A DNA stretch of 31,416 bases, taken from the NCBI GenBank assembly GCA_004431415.1, contig QPMI01000372.1:1-31416 (forward strand), given 5' to 3'. Shown here piece after piece: positions 1 through 9,529 of this stretch. This DNA comes from Cyanophora paradoxa. Lineage: Eukaryota; Glaucocystophyceae; Cyanophorales; Cyanophoraceae. Both the position numbers and the translations under genes were made by a program. The notes below the pieces were generated by a model. That model had not been told where the DNA came from and searched no databases. It saw only the letters and a program-made list of their open reading frames with translations. The first letter of the stretch is position 1, and each line of letters opens with the position of its first letter.

Positions 1-1307
1 CGACGCCGTGCCCATCATTGGCATCGGCTGCACCGCCACGATTGCCACCGATAGGACGAAGAAGGTCAGTCGTCGTCGCCGCCGGAAAGCGCGAGCCCCG
101 GGCGCGCTCATTCGAGGGCGCAGGGCGAGCACGCGGCGCACGTGGCGGCGATGACGGCGCTGGGCTGCACGCTCTACTCGGTGAGGCTGGACAAGGAGGC
201 GGGGCGGGAGCGGCACCAGGAGGAGGCGATCGTCTCGGGGCTCGTCGTCCGCGCCCTCGCCGAGGCCTGCGGCGTGCCCTTCTCTGCCGACATCCCCCTC
301 ACCCAGAACGAGCCCATCGAGGCCCGCCCCCGCCCCCCGGGCCCCCCACGCCCGCGCCCCGCGGCTGAGGGGCCGGGGGCGGCAGATGCTGAAGTACGAC
401 TTCGCGGAGATCCGGGCGGCGCTCGACGCCGAGGGGGCCCCCCAGGGCGACCCCGTAGCCGACCTCGCGCGAGGCCAGTAGACCCGCCCCCCCTCTCTGT
501 CCCACCCCTTCTTTGTTGAGAATCGATGGACGCCGGCGTTGATGCGGGGGGTGCGGGGTGTAGGGGCGGTGGGGGCTGTGCTGCTGCACAAGGGGCGGGC
601 GGTGGCGGGGGCGGCGTGGACGGGCGGGCTCGTCTCCGGCTCCTTCAACCCCCTCCACGAGGGCCACCTCGGCCTCGCCGTGCCCGCCCTCCCCCCCTCC
701 CCCCTCCCGGGCGCCCCTGAAGGGGCCGGCAGGAGGAGGCGCGGCGGGCGCTGGGCGGCGCCGACGTGGCTTTCGAGCTGAGCATCGTGCGCGCGAAGCG
801 GGGGGGCGGGGGGCGTGCGTGAAGCAGGGGCCCCGAGGCGACGCGGCGGCAGGTGAACGCGGACAAGCCGGCGCTGGCGGAGGCGGAGATCCGGCGGCGG
901 GCGGCGCAGTTCGCGGAGCGGCCGCTGCTGCTCACGCGGGCGCCGCTCTTCGTCGAGAAGGCGCGGCTCTTCCCGGGGAGCACGATGGTGGGCAGCTGCA
1001 GCAGCAACTCTGCCCTTTCTGCTCTGCCCTGATGCGCTGCCAGGTGGTCGGGCACGACACGTACGAGCGCCTCGTGAACCCCAAGTACTACGGGGGCGGG
1101 GAGGGGATGCGGGCGGCCCTGGAGGAGATCCGCGCCGCCGGCTGCTCCTTCCTCGTGGCGGGCCGCAAGGAGCCGGCGACGGGGGAGTTCCGGGCGCTGG
1201 CGGGGCCCGAGCAGGGCGGCCTCTTCCGGCCCCTCCCCTTCCGCCTCGACCTCTCGAGCACAGAGCTCCGCGCCCGCGCCGCCGCCGCCGCCGGCTCCAA
1301 GTCCTAG
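1..1307 (+). CDS. CinA-domain / nucleotidyltransferase fusion protein (5' partial)
   Basis: The left edge cuts this gene. The first exon reads VPIIGIGCTATIATDR, the CinA C-terminal signature (usually GxxCTAxLATDR), and continues after an intron with GEHAAHVAAMTALG. A later exon has SGSFNPLHEGH, the T/SGxFxPxHxGH motif that binds the nucleotide phosphates in NMN and cytidylyl transferases, then VNADKP and VVGHDTYERL...KYYGG. The same order occurs in plant and algal proteins annotated as cytidylyltransferase-like. It probably transfers a nucleotidyl group, with a CinA (nicotinamide-nucleotide amidase-like) domain in front; the substrate is not shown. Introns: 65-123, 322-385 (GC-AG, donor gcccgc), 455-520, 680-732, 787-852, 988-1043. 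The 455-520 join is chosen because it keeps frame and gives VGAVLLHKG; it is the least certain. The stop is TAG at 1305-1307. Confidence 0.8.
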
Positions 1308-1460
1308 CGAGCCGCCCGGCCCCCGGCCCGGCGAGCCGCGCGCCGATGCAGCACTCTCTCTGAAGAACAGAACTAGGCGAACTAGTACTTGTACATGTAG
1401 ACCAACTAGACTACGCTTTGAATCGATGGTAACTAGAACTAGTCTCAGAATGCGGGTACT
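1308..1460. repeat. Convergent intergenic spacer with clustered AACTAG motifs
   Basis: This lies between the 3' ends of the fusion gene and the - strand unknown gene. AACTAG occurs five times within 1371-1442 (1371, 1380, 1404, 1431, 1437), two copies extending to the palindrome ACTAGT. The stretch is much less GC-rich than the flanking coding DNA. It presumably carries termination and polyadenylation signals for both genes, but none is recognised with confidence. Confidence 0.45.
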
Positions 1461-2758
1461 CTAATGCAAGCACTTGAACAGGCGACGATTGCACATGCTA
1501 TCGCTAGTAGCGGCCGGCGAAACTGCGGCTAGCGATGGGGCCGCGGCCCGCGCTGATGCTGCGGACGCGCGAGGGCGGGCCGCGGGCCGGGGGCGACGGC
1601 CTCCCGGCGAGGGCCGACGCGACTGAGAAGACGGCGGGGCCGGAGGCGCGGCGGGGGCGGCGGCCGGGGCGGGGGCGGGGCGGCGGCCTCGCGCTCGAAG
1701 CGCTGGCGCTTCTCGAGCTTGACGGTCTCGGCCTGCTGCCAGGCGAGGTCGAGGGCGCGCCGGTACACCGGGTCGTCCGCCCCTTGCGGCAGCAGCGGGC
1801 CCGCCGGGAAGGCGAACCGGCTCCGCTCCTGCGGCGGCGCCGCCTCGCGGCCCGGCCCGCCCCGCCCCGACACGGAGGAGGAGCGCTGGAAGCCGCCGCG
1901 CACGCGGCGGGCGGCGGCGTCGCTCGGGGAGGAGGGCGCCGAGGCGGGCACCGCGGCAGCCGCCCGCCCCAGCGTCCTCCCCGAGACGGCCAGCGGCGGA
2001 GGCCGCCCGCCCAGCTCCAGCAGCAGCATCGGCGGCGCCTGGCCCATCACCGACATCCCCTGCCCCGCCCCCTGCCCAGACCGCTGAGTAGGATGCGGGC
2101 GCGGCGCGGTGCGGGAGCGCCGGGCGGGGGCACCGAGCTCGGAGTGAGGGGGCCGGGGGGCGGGGAGGGTGCCGAGGGGACGTGGCGGGCGCGTGTGAGG
2201 AGGAGGTCGACGCGGCCGGCACGGGGTCGCCCGGGGCCCACGCCCATGCCTTCCCAGTCGTCTCCCGGGCCCTCCGCGAGCGAGCTCGAGGCACCCGCCC
2301 CCACGCCCGCCGCCGCCGCCACCGCCGCTGCTGCTGCGGCGGCCGCTGAAGACCCCGCGAGGGGCCGCGGGTTCGAGGAGTGTCGCAGGGCCTGGCCAGC
2401 CTGCCCGGCCGGCAGGCTCCGCGACGTCAATCTGCGCGGTCTGAGCGCGCGGGCGCCTACGGGACGCGCTCACGGAGGCGCACCGGACCCTCGCAGGGGC
2501 GTCGCTGTTTCGCTGCTTAGGTGACGAGGCCGCCCCTGAGGCGCTTGCGGCGGCCTCGCGCTCCTGGGCGGCCCGCTCGAAGCACTCTTGCTGGTAACGC
2601 TCGGCCACGAGGATCTCGCCCCGGTTGAGCCGCACCGCTTCCCGGAAAGCGACGCAATTCGCTATGCGGTTCACGGCCTGGACCACCTCGTCTTCCACGC
2701 CCGGTGCCGAAGTCCAGGGCCACGGCCAAGCAGGCGCCACATCCGGCAGGTCGTTCAT
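1461..2758 (-). CDS. Hypothetical protein, largely disordered
   Basis: I do not recognise this protein. It starts at the ATG at 2758-2756 with an acidic, Pro/Trp-rich leader followed by a helical stretch (VVQAVNRIANCVAFREAV, then GEILVAERYQQECFERAAQERE). Frame tracking gives an intron at 2483-2432 (GT-AG, phase 2), an Ala-rich exon ending DDWEGMG, and an intron from 2241 to 2072 (or 2060). The last part has GQAPPMLLLELGGRPPP, a Ser/Arg-rich stretch with GGFQRSSSVSGRG, then a helix (YRRALDLAWQQAETVKLEKR). The C-terminus has two readings: read-through to a stop at 1529-1531, or a GC-AG intron after FERE joining a Ser/Arg/Ala tail that stops at 1461-1463. It shares the region 2759-3288 with the divergent kinase gene. 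No function is proposed. Confidence 0.55.
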
Positions 2759-3288
2759 TCCACCCGGCTGCGCGTCCCGCGCCCTAGCGAGCGGATATGC
2801 GGATTTACTTTCTGGGCTGGGCCCAGCTAGTAGCTGAGCTGAGCGAGCAGCCTGCCTCGGGTAGAAAATGCTTCTGCGCCGCAGGCGCGCCGGGACCAGG
2901 CTAGGTTGCTGGACCGAGCCCCACCTTTACTCGAGTTGACGGGCCGCATCGGGCTGCCTGGCTGCCGAGAAGATGAGAGGTGGTAACTAGCTAGGCCGCC
3001 GGACCGCAAAACCGCAGCAAACGCATCATGATCAGGCGGCCTGGCGGCTGAGAAGCGGGACTCTTGAAGTCGTGTACCCGGCCCCCGCCTGTTCCCCCAA
3101 TCGAGAAGAAGCGAACGGCGAGCGCGGGCAGGCTGCGTGCGAGCAGCGCGTAGAAGCGCTGCGCGCATTGACAGCCGCTGACGCTAGCCTCGCCGGACGG
3201 CACGCGCTGGTGCTCCGGGCTCAAGCGTGCCTGCACTCGCACTTCGCGGGGCTGGGCATCGCCGCGCGCTCGGTGAGGCGTGTCACGG
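2759..3288. promoter_or_regulatory. Divergent promoter region, unknown gene / eIF2alpha kinase
   Basis: About 530 bases between two divergent start codons. GC is clearly lower than in the adjoining gene bodies, with CTAG-containing words such as aactagctagg near 2985 and ccagctagtagctgagctgag near 2821. No exon could be linked in frame to either neighbour, although short open frames exist. No TATA box or other defined element is recognised. Confidence 0.4.
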
Positions 3289-5078
3289 ATGGCGGGGGAC
3301 GCTGCGGCAGCCGTGGATGGCGCTGCATCGCCCAGCGCGTCCGTAACCGTGAACGTCGCGAAAGTTCAGCGCCGGGCGGTTGCTGAGGACAGCGAGCCGC
3401 CCTCGTTGCCCGGAGGCGGCTCGTCTCTTTTGCAGTCGGCACCATCATCCACTACCAGCGGCGCTGTGGCTCCTGAGGCGGCCGGCTTGCCGGACTTCAA
3501 CGAGTTCCTTGGCTGGGCGAAGACCCGCAGCAAGGAGGAACTCGCGCACCAGCTTCACCGCGTTCTCAAGCTGCTAGTGACCCTCGGCATTCTGAATGTG
3601 CGAATTCCGTTCGCGCGGCAGCGCCTGCTGCTGGAGGGCGGCGAGGCGAACGCGGGGGCGGCGGCGGCGGGGCGCGGCGACGACGGGCTGGACGGGACGA
3701 CGCCGGCGGCGATCGCGTGCCTGGCGCTGAACCCCGCGCTCTGCCCGCCGCACAACGCGCCCCTTCTCTCCATCCCCCTCTTCTCCGACCTGGTGGCGCC
3801 CGCCCCCCGCCCCCCGCCCCCCCCGCTCGCGCTCACCGCGCCCCTCTTCCCCCCCCCCCCCCCCCCCCCCCGAAGGGCCGCTACGAGCGGAACTTCGACG
3901 AGGTGGCGTGCATCGGGCGCGGGGCGTTCGGGGCCGTCTTCTCGGCCCGCCACAAGCTCGACCGCTGCCTCTACGCCGTCAAGAAGGTCAAGATCAAGCC
4001 GCGGTTCCCCATGGAGCGGGTGCGCGGGCGGGTGCGCGTGGGCCGGGGCGGGCTTCTGAGGGGGCGCGGCAGCTGCTGAACCTGGACGTGCGGGGCCTCG
4101 GCGAGCTCGAGCACGTCCGCCAGCTCCTCCGCGAGGCGCGCCCCGCCCCCCCCCCCCCCCCCCCCCCCCCGCCACCTGCACACGGCCCGGTCGGCGCTGA
4201 GCGGCGGGGCGGGCGGGCAGGTGACGATCCTGGCTCGCGTCGGCTCGCACGAGAACCTCGTGCGCTACCACCAGGCCTGGATCGAGCCGCAGTTCGACTG
4301 CCCGGGGCGCCCCGCCGGCCCCGCCGGCCCCGCGTGGCGGCCCGAGGGGAGCGGGTGGGAGGAGAGCGCGACGGAGAGCGGGGCGGAGACGACGGCGGGG
4401 GCGTCGCGGGGCGGCCCTTGCCGCCCCTCGCCGCTGCGCGTGGAGGTCCTCCCCTCCGACTCCGAGCGCTCCTCGCCCCCTCCTCCAGCCCGCGCCCTCC
4501 GCCCCGCCCGCGCCCCCGACGAGAGCGCCGCCTCCGCCAGCGCCTCGGCGCGGGCCCCGGGGGGCTCTTCGCGGCGCCCTCGGGGGCCTCGCCGCGCAGC
4601 TCGGGCCCGACGAGTCCGTCGACTGGAGCGAGAGCAGCGCCGCCCCGAGCCGCTCCTTCTCCGCGCCCTCGGCGCCCCCCCGAGGCCTACCTCCCCGCCA
4701 TCGCCGCCCGCCGCCGCAGCATCCCCGGCCCCTCCGACCCCGACTGGCCCTCCTCCCCCGCCTCCCCGGCCTCGCCGCCGCCGCGGGAGGCGCTGGCGCT
4801 CGTGCCGGCGCGGGCGCGGCGGGCGGCCTCGCTTGTCCCGTGCCCGGCGCACTTCGTCCTCTTCATCCAGATGGCCCTCTGCGAGGGGGCGACGCTGCAC
4901 GAGTGGCTGGCGGAGCGCAACCGGCGGGGCGGGGTGGAGCGGGAGGCCAACCTCCGCATCTTCGTCCAGCTCCTCCGCGGCGTCGCCCACATCCACGCCC
5001 AGAAGATCGCGCGCACCCCCGCCCCGCCCCGGCCCCGGCCCCGGCCCCGGCCCCCTCACGGCGCTCCCTCGCCCCCAG

Positions 5079-5110
<32 letters not shown>

Positions 5111-5980
5111 GTCCGCCCCTTCCTCCCCCCCCTCCCGCCGCTCGCCGTTGCTGACGCGCCGGCGGGGCAGCCTGGAGCCGTCGGGGCGGCTGAAGATCGG
5201 GGACTTCGGGCTCTCGACGGAGCTCGCCGGGGCGCCTTCCACGCCCTCCTCCAGCCCCCCCGACACCCCGGCCTCCGCCTCCGCCTCCGCCTCGGCGTCG
5301 CGGGGGACGCGGGACGTGGGGACGCCCTCGTACGCCCCGCCGGAGACGCGCCTGGGGACCTTCTGCGAGGCCTCCGACATCTTCTCCTGCGGCGTCATCC
5401 TCCTCGAGGCGAGCGCCGCCCGCCCCGCCCATCCGCGCCCCGCCCCACCCACAGGCGGCCTTGCGGCAGCTCTTCTGCGTGCTGGGGACGGGGATGGAGC
5501 GGGCGGGGGTGCTGGCGGAGATGCGGGCGGGGTCGCTCCCCGCGCGCCTGCACCGCGACTTCCCCCTCGAGGCCTCCCTCGTCCTCTGGATGACCAAGCC
5601 GAGCCCCGCCGAGCGCCCCGCCGCCACCACCGTCCGCCCCCGCCCGCCCCGCTGTGTTTGGCCGCCCCCGCCGACGGCGCGCCGCGCAGGTGCTAGAGCA
5701 GCTGACGTGCGCGCGTGTGTGGCCGGCGCTGCCGGCGCCGGCGGGGGCGGAGGAGGGGCGGGGCCGGGGCCCGTGCGGGGCGCGGCTGGAGGAGGAGTTG
5801 GAGCGGCGGGGCCGGCGCATCGCCGCCCTCGAGGAGGAGGTCTCCCGCCTCCGCGCCCAGCTCGCCTCCCTCTCGCCCCCGGCCCCCGCCCCCGCCCCGC
5901 GCCCCGCGCCCCCGCTCTCCCCCCTCTCCCTCTCCAGCCCCGGCGAGGGCGCCCACAAGAGCCCCGAGGCCTCCGCCTAG
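3289..5980 (+). CDS. eIF2alpha kinase, HRI/GCN2 type
   Basis: This should phosphorylate eIF2alpha and lower translation initiation under stress. The start is the ATG at 3289. The N-terminal region contains a helical stretch (ELAHQLHRVLKLLVTLGIL) and PLFSDL, like the region before the kinase domain in HRI. The kinase domain begins GRYERNFDEVACIGRGAFGAVF (glycine loop), has the lysine in LYAVKKVKI, and has VGSHENLVRYHQAWIE, where YHQAWIE is the eIF2alpha-kinase hallmark. An acidic/Ser insert follows, then IHRDLKPANIL, IGDFGLS, a degenerate APE (YAPPE) and SDIFSCGVILLE. The C-terminus is a coiled coil (LEEEVSRLRAQLASL). Introns: 3793-3875, 4020-4072, 4136-4220 (GC), 5009-5078 (GC), 5409-5454 (GC), 5632-5689. 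The insert at about 4480-4740 changes frame twice. GC-AG introns can explain both shifts (acceptors at 4599 and near 4719), but indels in the G6 and C7 runs could as well. Confidence 0.88.
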
Positions 5981-6065
5981 CTCCAGTCGACTCGAACAAT
6001 ACAGTACAGTAGACCAGCGTGTCTTTGGGGCGGGAAGAAAGGGGGCGGGGCGGAGGGGGGCAGGG

Positions 6066-9014
6066 CTAGGCGGGGGTGTACTCGCCGTCGAGGAGGCCCT
6101 GGAGGACGGCGGGGTCGCTGATGAAGGGGGCCCCGCCCCCGCCCCCGGCCCCCGGGAAGGGCGAGTAGGGGTCGGGGCGGCGCTCGCGCTCGGGGCGCAT
6201 GGACTGGAGGACGAGGCCGGCGTACTTGGCCCCGTCCGCCACCACCTCCGCCGTCATCTCCTCCATCACCCTGCCGGGGGCTAAGGGGAGGGGAGCTCGG
6301 TGGGGGGGGGGGCCGGGGCGCGCGCACACGCTCGTGATCCGGGTGTAGCAGGCGTCGCAGACGAGGGCGGTGCGCTCCTGCCACTCGCGGCGGTCGCGGA
6401 GGCGGAGGAACTCGGGGCGGGTGAGCTGCGGGTGCATGGCGGCGATGAGCGGGGGCACCCCCGAGGCCGCCTCCATCAGCTCCGCCAGCGTGTCGTCCGC
6501 CAGCGCCAGCCGCCCCGCCCCCGGCCCCGCCGCCCCCGGCCCCGCCCCCGCAGCGGGGCGCGCGGCCCCCGCCATGGGCGAGCGGAGCCGGGAGAGGGCG
6601 CTGGCCGGCCTCCGCTCCGCCCCGCCCCCTGCCGGCCTCGTCCTTGGCCGGCGAGGGGCCGGCTCCGGGCCGGGGGCGGGGCGCGGGGCGGGGCCGGGGC
6701 GGGGCGGGGCCGCCGAAGAGGAGGGCGGGGCTGTGGAGCGGGTGGGCGTGGAAGGTCTTCACGGGGCGCGCCATCGCCGACGCCGGCCGCCCCAGCCCGA
6801 ACGAGCCCGAGCGCGACGTCCCGGGCGCCCCGTCCGCCCCGCCGCCGCCGCCGCCGCCGCCAGCGAGGGCGGCGCCAGCACCGCCCCCGCAGCGACGAGG
6901 ATGAGGAGGGCGCCGCCGCCGGCAGCGCCGCCGCCGGGGCCGGCGCCGGCTCGGGGAGGCGGGGAGGAGGGAGGAGGGGCGGTGCGGGTGCGCGCGAGGC
7001 GGGCGGAGCCGGCGCGGGCGGAGCCGGCGCGGGCGGTGCCGGGGCGGGGCGGGGCGGCGGCGGCGTCGATGGCGGCGAGCTGCTCGCCGATGGCGCGCAC
7101 GCGGCTCTGCTGCGCCGCCGTCGGCTGGAGGTACGAGGCGACGACGGCCGGCTCCCTGGGCGGCTCGGCGGCCGGCACGAGCGCCGCCGAGCGCGGCCGC
7201 CGCCGCGTCGTCGCCGCGCTCGCCGGCCGCGAGAGCGACGCCGCCGAGGCCGAGGCCCCCAGGCCGGCCGCCCCGCCCGCCCCGCCGGCCTCCGCCGCCG
7301 CTCGCCGCCGCTCCTCCGCGTCGTGGTGGTGCAGGTACTCCCTGCCCGCCCCGTCGGTCCCCGCGGCGGCCGAGGAGCAGCGCGCTGGGCGCGGCGCACC
7401 GGTAGGTCACCTCGTGCTGCGAGTCCGGCGCGATGTCTGCGCGCCGGCCGGCCGTCAGGGAGGGCGCGGGGGCGGGGCCGGCTCGCGGGGAGGCACCGCT
7501 GACGGAGCGGCAGGCGGGGCACTCGAAGTAGTGCTGGCGGAAGAGGCGCTCCTGGCCGGGGGCCTCCTTCTTGTGCTTGGCGGCGCGCGGGGCGGGGACG
7601 CCGGGCTGCATGTCGAGGGGCTGGTGCATCTGGGGGAGGAGGGGCCTGCGGACGTCGAGGCGGGCGCCCTCGAGGCGGACGGAGGAGCAGTAGAGGAGCC
7701 AGATGCGGTCCTCCTCGTCGATGCGCAGGTTCAGCACCATGCGCGCGATCCGCTGCCGCCCGTGCGTCGTCCGCTGCACGTGGTCCACCACGCTGCCGCC
7801 CCGCCCCCGCTCAGCCACGCCCCCGCCTCCCCGCCGCCCGCTGCGCACTTGAGGCAGATCTCCCCGATCTCCCGCTGCACCCGCTCCCCGCGGAGCTTCG
7901 CTGCGCCCCGCTCGCGTCCCCCGCGGCGCGGGGCGGGGCGGGGCGGGGCGGGGCGGGCGCACTGGTCTCGCGGAGGTGGTCCGGCCCCTCAAAGGTGACC
8001 GCTGCGCCGGCTGCGTCAGACGCCGCGCCGCGCCGCCGGGCAGCCCGGGTGCCCGGAGCCATACCCCGCTCGTACATGTCGAGGCGCGTGTTGGAGAGGA
8101 CCGCCTTGTTCGTGCACTGCGCCGGCGGCTCGGGCGCGGGGCCGGGGCGGAGGGGGGCGGGAGGGGGCGGCGCGCCTGCTCGACGATGGTGATGATGGGC
8201 GTCCAGACGACGCGGATGGTGAAGTTGGACTTGCCGCGCGGCGGCAGGAACTTCTGCAGGATCCTGCCCCCGCCCCCGCTCCAGCGCCGCCCGGGGCGCG
8301 CGCCGGGGCAGGGCGGGCCGGCGCGGACCCGTTGTTGACTTTGCTGCGAAAGAAGAGAAAGTCGTGGAGGCCCTGCCGGTCGAAGTACTCGATGACCAGC
8401 TTGCCTGCCGCCCGCCCGCCTCAGAGGCGACCGCCCGCCCGCCGGCGCGTCGGCCGTCCCAGAGGCGGAGGCGCACCCTCTCCGCCGCCGGAGACGGAGA
8501 TGTACGAGGCAAGGATCTCGCACTTCGGCTTGCGCTGCTCCGAGAAGATCTCCTCGATGCGGTTGTTCTTAACCTCCCACTTGGCGCGCTGCTCCACGTG
8601 CGTCTCCGCGCCTTCCGTGTGGAACCTGCGCCACCCGAGCCGCTCAGCGCTGCATGCCGGCGTGGGCCGGCGCGGGGCTGGCGGGGCCACGCAGGGCTTG
8701 GCAGGCCCGAATTGGCGGGTGACTTAGCTAGGCTGAGCTGGGGGCAGCTCCAGGAAGAGAAAGGCAGAAAAGGAGAAGATCTAGACTTGAAGACGTTGCA
8801 CGGGCTTCGCTAGGGGGTTACGCTGCGCTGGGGCAGCCAGTGATCTAGTCTGAGCGAGCAGGCACCAGTAGGCGGGCGAGCGGTACTTGTACACGACTGT
8901 CTCGGGCACGCGGACGCCCGGGCAGGTAGAGCCGGCCTCGTTCTCAAGCGCTAGGTAATGAAACAATGAGTCGACCACGCCATCCCCCTCAAGGGGCGGC
9001 AGCGTGGACGCCAT
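6066..9014 (-). CDS. Conserved protein of unknown function with CxxC pairs
   Basis: A multi-exon gene starting at the ATG at 9014-9012. Spliced exons give a strongly structured N-terminal half: YKYRSPAYWFHTEG, ASYISVSGGGEGKLVIEYF, DRQGLHDFLFFRSKVNNG, KFLPPRGKSNFTIRVVW, MYERAVTFEGPDHLRETT, VVDHVQRTTHGRQRIARMV and RIWLLYCSSVRLE. Next come FECPACRS, a long low-complexity Ala/Gly/Ser part, ALVCDACYTRITS and VMEEMTAEVVADGAKYAGL. The two CxxC pairs may bind zinc. The segments look like a deeply conserved eukaryotic family, but I cannot name it. Introns: 8865-8626, 8476-8405, 8328-8264, 8175-8117 (GC), 8064-8002, 7962-7901, 7848-7793, 7496-7437, 7399-7342, 6327-6271. The part at about 6560-6960 changes frame and its splicing is unresolved. 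The stop is at 6066-6068. Confidence 0.75.
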
Positions 9015-9529
9015 CAGTCTTGGAACTGTGCTGGGTGCTCAATGGTCGGCCTTCGCCGGCTGCAGCGAGCTCGTTCAACCGCTACGCGAAAGTTCTGCGA
9101 TACCCCCAAAGTCCCCTCGTCGGGTACGGTGTAGATTAGTTCGAAGGCGGCGCAGGAGGCGGTGCGGATGTTGAGGACGCAGAAGCGGGAAAGATGCTGT
9201 GCAACGGACAGCTTTGCAACGGACGCCACCGGTGCGCTGTGCACGCCAGCCGGCCCGCGGCTGCGCTTTTTGAACTTAAAGTGCACCTGCACACCCTCAC
9301 ACGCAGCGCCGTCCCGATCTTTCAAGTATGCAAGTATGCAAGAAGATATACAAGATGACAGCCTGCTCATGTGCGAGCTAAGCCGAGATCTGCCTGGCAC
9401 TCCCGTTCAAGGCGCCCAGACCGCGCAACCGGGCACACCGGATCAGCGTGCGGTGCGTCGGAAATGCTCAGAATGATCCCTTAATTGCATCTGAGCGCTT
9501 TGCTGACGCCCGCACGTACGCGCTTTTGA
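9015..9529. promoter_or_regulatory. Divergent promoter region, unknown gene / Ulp2-like gene
   Basis: About 515 bases of moderate GC between divergent starts. On the - strand a frame is open from 9400 to 9014 and includes LNIRTASCAAFELIYTVPDE, which looks protein-like. It ends at a TGA overlapping the ATG at 9014, and none of its donors (all phase 0) joins the phase needed to enter the downstream frame. It may be a 5' exon of the - strand gene with unresolved splicing, a short upstream frame, or chance. No defined promoter element is recognised. Confidence 0.35.

Noticed and set aside
3072-3386. A 104-codon + strand frame upstream of the kinase
   Set aside because: No conserved sequence. It overlaps the kinase start in another frame and lies in the divergent promoter.
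9015-9400. A - strand coding exon with LNIRTASCAAFELIYTVPDE
   Set aside because: It looks protein-like, but none of its donors (all phase 0) connects to the downstream frame and it ends in a stop overlapping the next ATG. It is kept only as a possibility in the promoter entry.
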